Source: Ammoniphilus sp. CFH 90114 (GTDB lineage: Bacteria > Bacillota > Bacilli > Aneurinibacillales > RAOX-1). Taken from it: a stretch of DNA of 64,000 nt. The position numbers and the translations under genes were made by a program. This document shows, piece after piece, positions 53,027 through 61,974 of the stretch. The DNA lies in contig NZ_SDLI01000012.1 of the NCBI RefSeq assembly GCF_004123195.1, forward strand, positions 21,586 through 85,585, given 5' to 3'. The notes below the pieces were generated by a model that ran no database searches, was not told the DNA's origin, and saw only the letters and a program-made list of their open reading frames with translations. Each line of letters opens with the position of its first letter. The first letter of the stretch is position 1.

Positions 53027-54532
53027 GTGACTAAGCATAAATGGATTACTCATATTTTCTTTTATCTGTTCATTGTTATTATTCCATCTCTACTTTTTTG
53101 TTTCTTCTATATTCAATATAAGTCGGATCAAGAAACTGAAAAAATTCAGCAAGAAGCCCAGCGGTATGCAGGATTCCATGCTATGAACATTGACAGTTTT
53201 ATAGGCGAAACGATTGGGCGATTAGAAACCATGGCCATGATGGTTCAATTGCAACAGGGAGACCTGGCTCATATTGGTTATTTACTAGATCAAACGAAAA
53301 TGAAGGATGCTAGATTTTCAGGGTTTTATTGGACCCATCCCAAAGGAGATATTCTAATCAGCACCAATCCTCTGCCCCAGAATATCAATTTAAAGGATCG
53401 AGACTATTTTCAAGAAGCGCTGAAAACTCAACAAACGGCCATTTCCCATGCTCATCTAGGTAGAGTAACTGGGCGTTTTATTGTCTCCATTGCGACCCCT
53501 GTGGTACACAAGGATCATGTGCTGGGTGTACTTATAGGGAGTGTTCGTTTAGATGTCATGCAAGAGTTTCTTAGTCGTTCCTTAGATCAGGAGGATGTCC
53601 TGGTATATGATCGTTCTGGACAACAGCTCATCGAATGGGGCCGTGAGAAGCGAGAAGCTACTCCTATTCTAGCCACAGCAGCAACGGGACGAGTCCCTTG
53701 GGAGGTAGCTATTCGATTACCTAGTAAGGATGAGAAATGGTTCCTTCATAATTTCATTTTGGCCCTTGTCATAAGTCTTGTTTTTACACATATTCTGTTT
53801 ATCCTGGTTCAGTATGATCGCTTGCGTAGGCGTCTGAAACTTGAACAGCTCCAGAATGATGCGCAGAAAATGGAATTGATAGGCAGCCTAGCTGCAAGCA
53901 CGGCTCATGAGATTCGCAACCCCTTGACAGGGATAAAGGGCTTAACCACGCTTCTGAGTGAGAGACATAAGAATGAGCAGGATCAATTCTATTTTTCCGT
54001 TATCCAACAGGAGATAGACCGGATTAATACGATTGTCTCTGAATTCCTTGTGCTTGGGAAACCGACCGTACAAGTGACGAAAGACATTAATATTTCCGAT
54101 GTACTGGGAGAATTAGTCCCCATTATGGAGTCCGAAGCCCATCTGTTTAATGTTGAGCTGTCCTACACCTCTACCCCTGCTCCACTATGGGTAAGGTGCT
54201 CGAAAGATCACTTAAAACAGGTCATTTTAAATATTGCGAAGAACGCACTCGAAGCGATGCCGAATGGAGGTACCTTATCCATTGGGATGAATCAGGTGAA
54301 AGATCAATGTATCCTAGTTATAACGGACACTGGCGATGGTATACCAGAGGATGTACTGAAGAAAATTTTTCATCCTTTTTTTACTTCGAAAAAACATGGG
54401 ACAGGATTAGGCTTAGTAATTTGTAAAAGAATCCTTGAGATGTACAACGGTTCTATTACAATCCATAGTACCCGCGGCCAAGGGACAAAGGTAGAAATCA
54501 CGCTGCCTTTGTCTAGTGAACAAAACTCTTAG
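53027..54532 (+). CDS. Sensor histidine kinase with extracellular Cache-type domain
   Basis: A 502-residue membrane kinase. Helix one (ITHIFFYLFIVIIPSLLFCF), an extracellular double-Cache/PDC-like sensor (KDRDYFQEALKTQQTAISHA, SIATPVVHKDHVLGVLIGSV), helix two (FILALVISLVFTHILFILV), HisKA with the phospho-His in STAHEIRNPLTGIKG, and HATPase with NIAKNALEAMPNGG, DTGDGIPEDVL and GTGLGLVICK. The H-box resembles sporulation kinases and NtrB-type kinases. No response regulator adjoins it, and a Spo0E-like gene lies downstream. GTG at 53027 has AAGGAG upstream. Confidence 0.87.
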   Translation: MTKHKWITHIFFYLFIVIIPSLLFCFFYIQYKSDQETEKIQQEAQRYAGFHAMNIDSFIGETIGRLETMAMMVQLQQGDLAHIGYLLDQTKMKDARFSGFYWTHPKGDILISTNPLPQNINLKDRDYFQEALKTQQTAISHAHLGRVTGRFIVSIATPVVHKDHVLGVLIGSVRLDVMQEFLSRSLDQEDVLVYDRSGQQLIEWGREKREATPILATAATGRVPWEVAIRLPSKDEKWFLHNFILALVISLVFTHILFILVQYDRLRRRLKLEQLQNDAQKMELIGSLAASTAHEIRNPLTGIKGLTTLLSERHKNEQDQFYFSVIQQEIDRINTIVSEFLVLGKPTVQVTKDINISDVLGELVPIMESEAHLFNVELSYTSTPAPLWVRCSKDHLKQVILNIAKNALEAMPNGGTLSIGMNQVKDQCILVITDTGDGIPEDVLKKIFHPFFTSKKHGTGLGLVICKRILEMYNGSITIHSTRGQGTKVEITLPLSSEQNS

Positions 54533-54614
54533 CCTATATCGTTAGCTCAAGAAAAACATGGTATGATAGAGTTATATAAACATAGTCCAAAACGCAGGGA
54601 TAGGGGCGAATAGG

Positions 54615-54887
54615 ATGGTCTTGCCAAGATCTGAGCTAGAGAAAAAGGAATTTGAAGCCATTCAGGAGTGGTTTCCTCATTCGCGAATTAAAGAAGACTA
54701 TAATCGAGAAATTCTCGATATTGGTGTAGAGATTTCCATTCATAATCAAGTATTTATTCTACTTAAAGGGGAACAGACGGGCCATACGTATGAGGTCATT
54801 GATCCCGAATGCAAATGGTATGAGGGACTTGTCGACTTGAACGCTGTTGATGTCCTCATAAAGCGAATATGTCGAGAATCGTCATGA
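54615..54887 (+). CDS. Hypothetical protein, 90 aa
   Basis: A 90-residue soluble protein (RSELEKKEFEAIQEWFPHSR, EILDIGVEISIHNQVFILL, DPECKWYEGLVDLNAVDVLI). Not recognised. TAGGGGCG precedes the ATG by about eight bases. It lies between the kinase and the Spo0E-like gene on the same strand. Confidence 0.55.
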   Translation: MVLPRSELEKKEFEAIQEWFPHSRIKEDYNREILDIGVEISIHNQVFILLKGEQTGHTYEVIDPECKWYEGLVDLNAVDVLIKRICRESS

Positions 54888-54986
54888 AATGACGAGCAAA
54901 AAGAATCGAAATTTATCGCTTTTTCCATTACTATAGACTAGTACTTGATTCTCATTGCTAATACAGTAAAGGAAGAAGGCGTTAAA

Positions 54987-55157
54987 GTGCTTACACAAGT
55001 CAATGTGGATGACGAAATTCACAGATTGAAAGAACAGCTTGAGAAAATGGCCGCAAAGCATAACTTTAATTTTCAGCACCCTGATGTGATCTCGCTTAGC
55101 CAACAATTAGACAAGCTGATTACCCTCGTAATGAGGAACAAATGGCATGGAAAATAA
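54987..55157 (+). CDS. Spo0E family aspartyl-phosphate phosphatase
   Basis: About 56 residues from GTG at 54987 (RBS GAAGG). The two-helix hairpin DEIHRLKEQLEKMAAKH and HPDVISLSQQLDKLITLVMR carries the SQ-(E/Q)-LD motif of the family, which dephosphorylates Spo0A~P and delays sporulation. The usual SQELD has Glu where this has Gln; the Asp is kept. A longer reading from 54945 has no ribosome-binding site. Confidence 0.8.
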   Translation: MLTQVNVDDEIHRLKEQLEKMAAKHNFNFQHPDVISLSQQLDKLITLVMRNKWHGK

Positions 55158-55189
55158 AGATGAATATCCTTACAGGTTAAAATAAAACA

Positions 55190-55216
55190 GGACGAAGCAA
55201 TGGATACTTCGTCCTT
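55190..55216 (-). terminator. Terminator of asnO
   Basis: AGGACGAAG pairs with CTTCGTCCT around nine bases, followed by GTTTTATTTT on the minus strand. Confidence 0.8.
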
Positions 55217-55225
55217 ACGTTTGTT

Positions 55226-57073
55226 TTAGACCAACTTCACCTTATATTCTTCCATCCAAGTGTTCATTTGAGCGAGATAAGCGAACCATTGAGGCACATT
55301 CATAAGTTGACCAAACCAAGGTACATGTAGATTTGTTAGATCCTCTGTCCTCATGAAGCTTTGAATCGATTCTTTATGAATCAAGGGTTGGATAGGCGCG
55401 TGTGGATCCTCTAGTATCTCTAGGAGCCAATTTTTCGTTGCTTCAAGATAAGCTGGATGATGAGTTTTAGGATAGGGGCTTTTCTTTCGTGTGAGGATGT
55501 CATCCGGAAGAATGCCTTGCAAAGCACGTCGCAGCAGACCTTTCTCCCGATCGCCACTCGTCTTCATCTCCCACGGAATATTCCATGCATACTCTACTAG
55601 TCTATGATCGCAGAATGGAACCCGTACTTCAAGACCTACGCCCATGCTCATACGATCTTTACGATCCAGAAGCGTTGGCATCCACCGCGTTAAATTGAGG
55701 TGAAACATCTCCCGGGCCTTTTCTTCTGACGTCTTCTCTCCCCCAAGTTTCGAAACCTCCGCAATAGCTTCCTGATAACGTTCAGCCATATAGTTTCCCT
55801 TTGTAAGCTCTTGTTTTACCTCACTCGAATAAAATCCAAGTTTAAAATCTATGTTTCTCGTCCATGGAAACTGTTGATCCGACCACAGCTCGGGCCGATG
55901 GAACCAGGGATATCCTCCGAAGACTTCATCGGCGCACTCCCCTGACAAGGCTACGGTAGCCTCTTTCTTAATCTCTTTACAGAATAGGTATAAGGAGGCA
56001 TCGATGTCTGCCATTCCAGGTAAATCTCTTAAACGTACAGCGTCTTTCAAGGCGTCTACTAATTGATGCGTATCTATGGTAATAGAATGATGCACAGTAC
56101 CAAAATAATCCGATACTCTTTTAATCCAGGGGGCATCCGCGTTGGGTTGATATTCGTTAGACTTAAAGTATCTTTCATTCCCTACATAATCGACAGAAAA
56201 GGTATGGAGTGGACCTTTTCCCTCTTCTTTGTAAGTCTCGGCTGCAATCGCGGTAATGGCACTAGAATCAAGACCGCCAGATAAAAGGGTACAGACCGGT
56301 ACATCAGCGACTAACTGTCGTTTTACGCTATCCATAAATAATTCTCGAACTCGCTCCGTGGTATCTTCTAGGTTTTCTTCATGGGGTTTGCTTGTTAATG
56401 TCCAATAGGGCCCAGTTTTAAGCTGGTTGCGATCATAGGTAAGATAGTGACCGGGAAGCAATTCCTTTACTCCACGGAATATCCCGTTTCCTGGTGTTCG
56501 TGAAGGTCCCATTATGAGTAATTCATTTAAACCTTCTCGATCGATTACGGGTTCTACCTCAGGATGCGCAAGAAGAGATTTTAATTCCGAAGCGAAGAGA
56601 AAAGAGCTTCCAGACTGCGTATAGAAAAGAGGCTTTACCCCTAATCGATCGCGAGCCATGAATAATCGCTGCTGTGCCTGATCCCAGATGGCGAAGGCAA
56701 AAATCCCATTAAGTTTTTCTAAGCACCTCTCTCCCCATTCCATAAAAGAGGTCAGAAGAACTTCTGTATCGGAATGGGAACGAAAACGATAACCACGGTC
56801 AATAAGCTCTCTTCGAATGTCTTCCGTATTGTATAATTCTCCATTATAGACCATGGTATATTCCTGGTCTCCTAATTGACGTGTCATCGGTTGGGCGCCA
56901 CCTTCAGGGTCTACGACGACTAAGCGACGATGCCCGAATGCAGCATGCTCGGATAACCATATTCCCTCTGCATCAGGGCCACGGTTATATAAAGTTTTTG
57001 TCATGTTGCGGACAAGTTCTCTCTCTTGATTCAAGTTTCTTTGCCAGTTGATCCATCCTGTAATTCCACACAT
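55226..57073 (-). CDS. asnO: Asparagine synthetase (glutamine-hydrolysing), AsnO-like
   Basis: Makes asparagine from aspartate, glutamine and ATP. The second residue is the glutaminase nucleophile Cys (MCGITGW), so ATG at 57073 is taken as start. Glutaminase residues NRGPDAEG and NGELYN, and the PP-loop LLSGGLDSSAI, are intact; YKVKLV ends it at 615 residues. Length and the sporulation neighbours suggest AsnO (the sporulation-type enzyme in B. subtilis) over AsnB or AsnH, but the choice of paralogue is not certain. Confidence 0.92.
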   Translation of the reverse strand: MCGITGWINWQRNLNQERELVRNMTKTLYNRGPDAEGIWLSEHAAFGHRRLVVVDPEGGAQPMTRQLGDQEYTMVYNGELYNTEDIRRELIDRGYRFRSHSDTEVLLTSFMEWGERCLEKLNGIFAFAIWDQAQQRLFMARDRLGVKPLFYTQSGSSFLFASELKSLLAHPEVEPVIDREGLNELLIMGPSRTPGNGIFRGVKELLPGHYLTYDRNQLKTGPYWTLTSKPHEENLEDTTERVRELFMDSVKRQLVADVPVCTLLSGGLDSSAITAIAAETYKEEGKGPLHTFSVDYVGNERYFKSNEYQPNADAPWIKRVSDYFGTVHHSITIDTHQLVDALKDAVRLRDLPGMADIDASLYLFCKEIKKEATVALSGECADEVFGGYPWFHRPELWSDQQFPWTRNIDFKLGFYSSEVKQELTKGNYMAERYQEAIAEVSKLGGEKTSEEKAREMFHLNLTRWMPTLLDRKDRMSMGVGLEVRVPFCDHRLVEYAWNIPWEMKTSGDREKGLLRRALQGILPDDILTRKKSPYPKTHHPAYLEATKNWLLEILEDPHAPIQPLIHKESIQSFMRTEDLTNLHVPWFGQLMNVPQWFAYLAQMNTWMEEYKVKLV

Positions 57074-57194
57074 CATTCTTCATCCTTTCGTTCCTCTATT
57101 ATGTTATGTCATGGTTTGTGACATCGGTTATTTTGTATATTGTATACCATTTGATAACATACATATGCCGCCTCGACGAAAGGGTGCATGAAAA

Positions 57195-57219
57195 AACACC
57201 CGACTTAAAGTCGGGTGTT
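57195..57219 (-). terminator. Terminator of ecsB
   Basis: AACACCCGAC/GTCGGGTGTT stem with a five-base loop, followed by TTTT on the minus strand. The arm overlaps the ecsB stop region. Confidence 0.88.
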
Positions 57220-58429
57220 AGGCTTCTTTGGTTGTTATCTTCTTTCCCATTACAAGAAAAGTGGTAATGTAGGCGAAGATAACCCCTATTGTAAGAAAGA
57301 GAATCGGAACAAGGAATCCAAAAGGAAACAAACTAATAGATAAAAGGACTACCTGTATGATTAAAAAGATCATCAGGCTCCATTGAAAGCCTCTTCGCTT
57401 GGATTCCATCGGGAATGGGTAGATATGATCCCAGAAGCTAAGCTTTAGGCGATTCCAGCTGTTGATCAGTTGAACCGCATTGGAGATGAGACTTAGGGAG
57501 AATACAATACCTGCCCAGATGAGATGAGGGGCAAACCATAAAAAAACCATTCCAAGCAATGTTAGACGCAAATAGTGACCGAACACATCCTCATACCGGA
57601 TAAACGATCTTAAATACAAGTACAAATGACTCCATTTACGTTGCTTAGGCAACGGGTTAAGCAAGCGGATCCAGAAGCTGTGTCGCTTGATCTTAATCGT
57701 ATAACGAGGCACATCCATAAACCACTGAGCAAAAGAATAAAAGCTAGCTTGCGCTTTCCCTTCTTCCTCCACGAGATGGCCCCAATTTAGACGAGAAGTT
57801 CTCCATTGCCATAAGTAGTAACCTATTCCCATCACGATGAGTACAAAGAGCACGGCTTGAGGTACAAGCGTGACAAGAAACAGGTCAAGACACAATAGGA
57901 GGTTCAAGATGCCTCGCAAGAGGCTATGTAGTCTTCTTTTTCCACTAGGGAAACGAAGGTCGATCCAAGTAGCTGCAATGTTCGTCCACTTCACGAGAAG
58001 CAGAATGGCAAATGCCCCATAAAAATCACTCGAGTTTGGAGATATCTTCGCGTAGTACAAAGGAGACAGGATCAACAAGATGAAAAACAATACAATCCCT
58101 TGAGTGATTCCACTGTAAAGAAAACTTAGTCGAAAGTACTCCCCTAATCTTCGTTCCATTGGAAGTAGAAAGAGGGGATCTGGTATCTGGATGAAAGTCC
58201 TCACGGTGCTGCGAGTCAAGGCCAGGGCGACAACAGGGGCTAGTATCCATCCGAAGTTCCACCCTTGAGGTACCGCTTGTAACAAATAATGATAGAAGAA
58301 GGCTAGTAGAATGAGTAGGATAATCGGCACATACATATAGCCGGTTAGAATAACTTTCAAGTAACGGATCGCATCATTCCAAAACCATGCTGCTCGGTCT
58401 CTCCATAACTTTCTTACCCTATTCATCAT
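57218..58429 (-). CDS. ecsB: ABC transporter permease EcsB
   Basis: A 403-residue membrane protein of the EcsB family with multiple helices (VILTGYMYVPIILLILLAFF, then ITQGIVLFFILLILSPLYY, and a C-terminal cluster). RDRAAWFWNDAIRYLKVI and IQIPDPLFLLPMERRLGEYF are characteristic. With EcsA it affects secretion, competence and intramembrane proteolysis in Bacillus; the substrate is unknown. Its start overlaps ecsA by 11 bases. Confidence 0.88.
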   Translation of the reverse strand: MMNRVRKLWRDRAAWFWNDAIRYLKVILTGYMYVPIILLILLAFFYHYLLQAVPQGWNFGWILAPVVALALTRSTVRTFIQIPDPLFLLPMERRLGEYFRLSFLYSGITQGIVLFFILLILSPLYYAKISPNSSDFYGAFAILLLVKWTNIAATWIDLRFPSGKRRLHSLLRGILNLLLCLDLFLVTLVPQAVLFVLIVMGIGYYLWQWRTSRLNWGHLVEEEGKAQASFYSFAQWFMDVPRYTIKIKRHSFWIRLLNPLPKQRKWSHLYLYLRSFIRYEDVFGHYLRLTLLGMVFLWFAPHLIWAGIVFSLSLISNAVQLINSWNRLKLSFWDHIYPFPMESKRRGFQWSLMIFLIIQVVLLSISLFPFGFLVPILFLTIGVIFAYITTFLVMGKKITTKEA

Positions 58430-59180
58430 CTCGTCTTACCTCGGTAACCTGCATAAAGATTTCGTCCAGTGTTGCCTCAGGCAACTTGGTTTGATCCCTT
58501 AGATCCCCTAGTGTTCCTTGCAACAACACCCTACCTTCATGAAGCAGCACAAAACGGTCGCAAAAGAGCTCAGCCGTTGGAAGAATATGAGTAGAAACCA
58601 GAATTCCCGCTCCCCCTTTCTGGCGAGTCTTCATCAGATCGAGGAGTGCCCTTATGGCACGAGGATCAAGTCCGAGGAAGGGCTCGTCAATCACATAAAG
58701 GGATGGCTCCGACAGAAACGCACAGATGATCATCAGCTTTTGCTTCATTCCTTTAGAGAAGGTGTCAGGCATCCAGTGCTTCATCGGTTCCATCCGAAAC
58801 TGTTTTAGCAAGAATTGAGCTCGTGGCACCCATTCTTCTTCTGGTAGATCGTAAGCCATGGCTGTGAGTTCCAGGTGCTCCCATAAGGTCAATTGCTCAT
58901 AAAAAATCGGTGTTTCAGGAATATAGGTCAATTGGGATTGATAGGCTTCACGTTGTTGGTCTCGTGATAGGCCATTGATCCTGATGCTCCCAGATGTCGG
59001 ATCGAGTAGACCTAGAATATGCTTAATCGTTGTACTTTTTCCTGCACCGTTTAGGCCGATGAGCCCAACAATCTCATTTGTTCTTACTTGAAAACGGAGA
59101 TGATGCAAGACGGGTTTATTCTTGGAGTAGCCTCCACATAGATCCTCTACTTCTAGGATGGGCTTTTGATGGTTGGTCAT
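58419..59180 (-). CDS. ecsA: ABC transporter ATP-binding protein EcsA
   Basis: About 253 residues, an ABC ATPase with Walker A GLNGAGKSTT, signature TFSKGMKQKLMIICA, Walker B LYVIDEPFLGLD and switch His in LVSTHILPTAE. The ...SKGMKQKL signature is usual in this subfamily. ATG at 59180 is preferred to 59192, which abuts AAGGA. It follows the YrzA-like gene closely, and ecsB overlaps its end. Confidence 0.9.
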   Translation of the reverse strand: MTNHQKPILEVEDLCGGYSKNKPVLHHLRFQVRTNEIVGLIGLNGAGKSTTIKHILGLLDPTSGSIRINGLSRDQQREAYQSQLTYIPETPIFYEQLTLWEHLELTAMAYDLPEEEWVPRAQFLLKQFRMEPMKHWMPDTFSKGMKQKLMIICAFLSEPSLYVIDEPFLGLDPRAIRALLDLMKTRQKGGAGILVSTHILPTAELFCDRFVLLHEGRVLLQGTLGDLRDQTKLPEATLDEIFMQVTEVRRDDE

Positions 59181-59195
59181 GTTTCGCTTCATTCC

Positions 59196-59405
59196 TTATA
59201 GCTTGGCTTTAAAATGAACGACCGCAGTATATAACCTTTTCCCTGTCGCAGCGTCCAAAGTGACTTGATGTTGAACAGCATGTACTTGCAGCATCAGCGC
59301 CTTATTATTTTCAATTTGTTCATCAATTATTTTTTCTAATCTTTTTAAGTCCATGGCCTCGAAAAATTCAACCTTATCTTCAATTCGTTCTAGCTTGAAT
59401 TGCAT
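59196..59405 (-). CDS. DUF2536 family protein (YrzA-like)
   Basis: A 69-residue soluble protein: FKLERIEDKVEFFEAMDLKR, IENNKALMLQVHAVQHQVTL and LYTAVVHFKAKL match the small YrzA/DUF2536 family as I recall it. Function unknown. RBS GGGGAG. It is immediately upstream of ecsA, 15 bases, so probably cotranscribed. Confidence 0.78.
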   Translation of the reverse strand: MQFKLERIEDKVEFFEAMDLKRLEKIIDEQIENNKALMLQVHAVQHQVTLDAATGKRLYTAVVHFKAKL

Positions 59406-59571
59406 AAACCTTACATCTCCCCTTTTTGCTGTTTCTCTTATTTTACTTCAGACTGTTTCTATCATCAAACCGCCTCCTCCCTCGTTTCAGTATTCAGTCC
59501 ATTGGCAAAATTCAACCGTTGTGATAAGATAGTTTCGTTTACCTTGTAACTTGTCATTATCGGAGGATGCT

Positions 59572-60507
59572 ATGGAATTTTCATCAGTTTTTCAATCTAT
59601 TTTAGTCATGGGGGCTATGATTGGCGTTGGTTGTCTCTTAAGCAGACATATCACTTGGAACGAGGATACCAGAACATTCCTCATCCAAATCATTGTTAAT
59701 ATTGCCATGCCATGCATTATTCTCGCTAGTATTTTTCAGTTTCCCATTGATCAGGACGTTTTCAAACAAATCGCCATCATCTTTTTGATCTCTGTCGTTA
59801 TCAACGTATTAGGCATAGGGTTGGGTTGGATACTTGCTAGGATGATGAACGCCTCCCCTCAGAAGGCGAAGGAGATGGCGATCCTGTCCGGACTTGGGAA
59901 CACCGGCTTCATCGGACTTCCTCTGTGTGCCGCTCTCTTTGGTCCGAAGGGTGCCCTCCTAGCTGCTGTATTTGATGCAGGGCTGGATTTTACCATATGG
60001 ACTGTAGGGGTGATCATGCTTCAGAAACATCAACGATTTTCCTTTTCTTCGTTAAAGAGTATGGTTAATATTCCGATGATCGCTATTGTAGTTGGACTCT
60101 TTATTGCTTATCTGAATGTTCAACCCCCTCAAATATTTATTACCTTAACAGAGAATCTAGCTCACCTGGCTTCTCCACTAGCCATGATCTATATTGGACT
60201 GCTGGTCCCCTCTTTATGGAAGAAGAAAAAGCAAATCCATCTGCCACAGTTGGGGCTCCCGATTGTATGCAAGCTTCTCCTGTTCCCAGTCCTGACGGTA
60301 CTGTTTCTCCATCTATTCACCTTGGAGATGGATGTGATCCAGGTTGTCCTTGTCCAATCCACGATGCCTACGATTACAGTTGCCTCCATCCTATTTGCTA
60401 AGTATGCTGCCGATGAGGAGATGGGAGCTGCCGCTACCGTTTTTTCAACGCTGATATCATTGTCTACCATACCAGTCATGGTTTATGTTTTAAGTCATTT
60501 TGTATAG
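59572..60507 (+). CDS. AEC family transporter
   Basis: About 311 residues, auxin efflux carrier superfamily. Ten predicted helices in two halves; GLGNTGFIGLPLCAALFGPKG in the first half and QSTMPTITVASILFAKYA near the end are typical. Likely exports malate or another organic anion, substrate unproven. ATG at 59572 has CGGAGGA; the longer frame from 59551 does not. Divergent from yrzA-ecsAB. Confidence 0.88.
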   Translation: MEFSSVFQSILVMGAMIGVGCLLSRHITWNEDTRTFLIQIIVNIAMPCIILASIFQFPIDQDVFKQIAIIFLISVVINVLGIGLGWILARMMNASPQKAKEMAILSGLGNTGFIGLPLCAALFGPKGALLAAVFDAGLDFTIWTVGVIMLQKHQRFSFSSLKSMVNIPMIAIVVGLFIAYLNVQPPQIFITLTENLAHLASPLAMIYIGLLVPSLWKKKKQIHLPQLGLPIVCKLLLFPVLTVLFLHLFTLEMDVIQVVLVQSTMPTITVASILFAKYAADEEMGAAATVFSTLISLSTIPVMVYVLSHFV

Positions 60508-60553
60508 AAACGGAAGAGGGAGTCCCACGACTTGGGACTCCCTCTTCCGTTTC
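60507..60553. terminator. Strong bidirectional hairpin, AEC gene / fxsA
   Basis: A perfect 21-bp stem (GAAACGGAAGAGGGAGTCCCA) with loop CGACT starts at the last base of the AEC stop codon and lies 10 bases past the fxsA stop. No long T-run, but the length makes it a probable terminator or RNA stabiliser. Confidence 0.7.
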
Positions 60554-60563
60554 CTTATCCTAA

Positions 60564-60968
60564 TTACCATCTACGAAAATTACCGCCGTAGAAGGAAATC
60601 TTACCGTTTTGGATATTATTCAGCAGCCATCTTTTTACATAAACCTTAACCATGCCGCGTGTTGCGGGAATTAAAAGTATGAAACCCATGGCATCTGTAA
60701 AAAAACCAGGTGTTAGTAAAACCAATCCTCCAGCGAAAATGAGGATCCCGTCTAATATAGCCTCACCTGGAAGCTCTCCACGTTGCAATTGGGCTTGGGC
60801 TAATTGAAAGATCTGTAACCCTTGCTGTTTGGCCAGCCATGCGCCAAGTACTCCTGTTAGGATAACGAGAGCTAATGTAGGAAGCCAGCCAAAAGCTTGA
60901 CCCGCCGTTATTAACCCCCAGATTTCTATGGCTGGTACGATGATGAGTATAGCGACTAGAAATTTCAT
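60564..60968 (-). CDS. fxsA: FxsA family membrane protein
   Basis: About 134 residues. The FxsA core is present: VPAIEIWGLITAGQAFGWLP, VLGAWLAKQQGLQIFQLAQ and GGLVLLTPGFFTDAMGFILL, with three to four helices. E. coli FxsA, when overproduced, suppresses F-plasmid exclusion of phage T7; in Bacillus the family has no established role. ATG at 60968 has AAAGG ten bases upstream; GTG at 60977 is too close. It follows the SIR2 gene on the same strand but has its own promoter-like site. Confidence 0.88.
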   Translation of the reverse strand: MKFLVAILIIVPAIEIWGLITAGQAFGWLPTLALVILTGVLGAWLAKQQGLQIFQLAQAQLQRGELPGEAILDGILIFAGGLVLLTPGFFTDAMGFILLIPATRGMVKVYVKRWLLNNIQNGKISFYGGNFRRW

Positions 60969-61000
60969 AGCATGCACAACCTTTCCCTATCCCTTCATCT

Positions 61001-61029
61001 ATCTTACCGTTTTTTTTCTTCTTATACAA
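61001..61029 (-). promoter_or_regulatory. Candidate promoter of fxsA
   Basis: TTGTAT (61024-61029), a 17-base spacer and TAAGAT (61001-61006) on the minus strand lie just after the SIR2 stop and about 33 bases before the fxsA start. Confidence 0.5.
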
Positions 61030-61974
61030 TTAGTCATCCATTAGTTTGCGAAGGATACAAGGGATCTCTTGATAATCGTTGACCCACATCACGTTCAACC
61101 CTAAATTGTTAGCGTCTTGCTCTTCAAATAACTCAGCCATCTTAATAAAAGAATAAACATATTCATCACTTTCAGCTTTAATCCCCAACTCTGCGATCTG
61201 CTCTCGGATTTCGTTTTCTTTATACCTTTTCTTAAAGAGATAATGATTTTTTGAGAACCTATCCGGTTTTTTTCTCATCGATACGTCCAACAAACGGCGT
61301 AAGTTAGGATCTGTCATACTCAATCCAATGAAGAGGCATAAGTTTTGATTTAATAAGTTCAACTGAACGAGATTAGACCAACTGAATGGATCTATAAACT
61401 GGGAATGGTAGGCATCTTCACTAGACACGATATTAAACTCAGAGAGATCACCCTCACGAGGCAAAAATCCGTGGACATGATAAATGGGGAGCTCAGATGG
61501 CAAGTACCTCTCTCCCTCTTTAGATACTGATTTATACCGGATCTTATTTTTCTCTAAATTCTGCTCTACGACATCGTCAAAATTAAAGGTAACGATGGAG
61601 TGCAACGACTTTCTTTCTCTTTGAGGTCTGCATAGCTCTACAATAACATCCATAAGCTCGTTGTTTTGAGGGGGATTTTGATAGATTGCTCGCCTAACAA
61701 ACTTAAGAAAATCATGGCCAAGCTCATTCTTTAAGAACTGAAGAATGATAAGAGGGGATCGTTTAAAGTATTCTAAGTAAATTTCCGCTAGCTTCTCTTG
61801 GGAGATATGAAGTTGATGATTCTTTTGAATAAAAAGCTCAGCTAATAACTGCTTTAGTAAATGATTCCAAACGGGGATCCCGGTATCTGCCGAAACTCCA
61901 GCCCCACAAAACAAAGTGAGATTTCCTTTTACGAACTCTTCTCTAATTTTAATCAGATCATCATTTAGATCCAC
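61030..61974 (-). CDS. Standalone SIR2-like domain protein (putative NADase)
   Basis: A 314-residue SIR2-fold protein of the SIR2_2 type. NAD-binding and catalytic motifs are intact: FCGAGVSADTGIP (GAGxS), TFNFDDVVEQN (TxNxD), HVHGFLP with the likely catalytic His, and LFIGLSMTDPNLRRLL. There is no zinc-ribbon Cys set as in deacetylase sirtuins, no signal peptide and no second domain. Related domains deplete NAD+ in anti-phage systems such as Thoeris and DSR, so a defence role is plausible but inferred. GTG at 61974 lacks a ribosome-binding site; the frame is open to 62067 without any NTG start (see findings). Confidence 0.8.
   Translation of the reverse strand: MDLNDDLIKIREEFVKGNLTLFCGAGVSADTGIPVWNHLLKQLLAELFIQKNHQLHISQEKLAEIYLEYFKRSPLIILQFLKNELGHDFLKFVRRAIYQNPPQNNELMDVIVELCRPQRERKSLHSIVTFNFDDVVEQNLEKNKIRYKSVSKEGERYLPSELPIYHVHGFLPREGDLSEFNIVSSEDAYHSQFIDPFSWSNLVQLNLLNQNLCLFIGLSMTDPNLRRLLDVSMRKKPDRFSKNHYLFKKRYKENEIREQIAELGIKAESDEYVYSFIKMAELFEEQDANNLGLNVMWVNDYQEIPCILRKLMDD

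Noticed and set aside
52885-53053. Longer N-terminal extension of mccA reaching 53053
   Set aside because: It would overlap the promoter and start of the divergent kinase gene and gives no homology before the family start.
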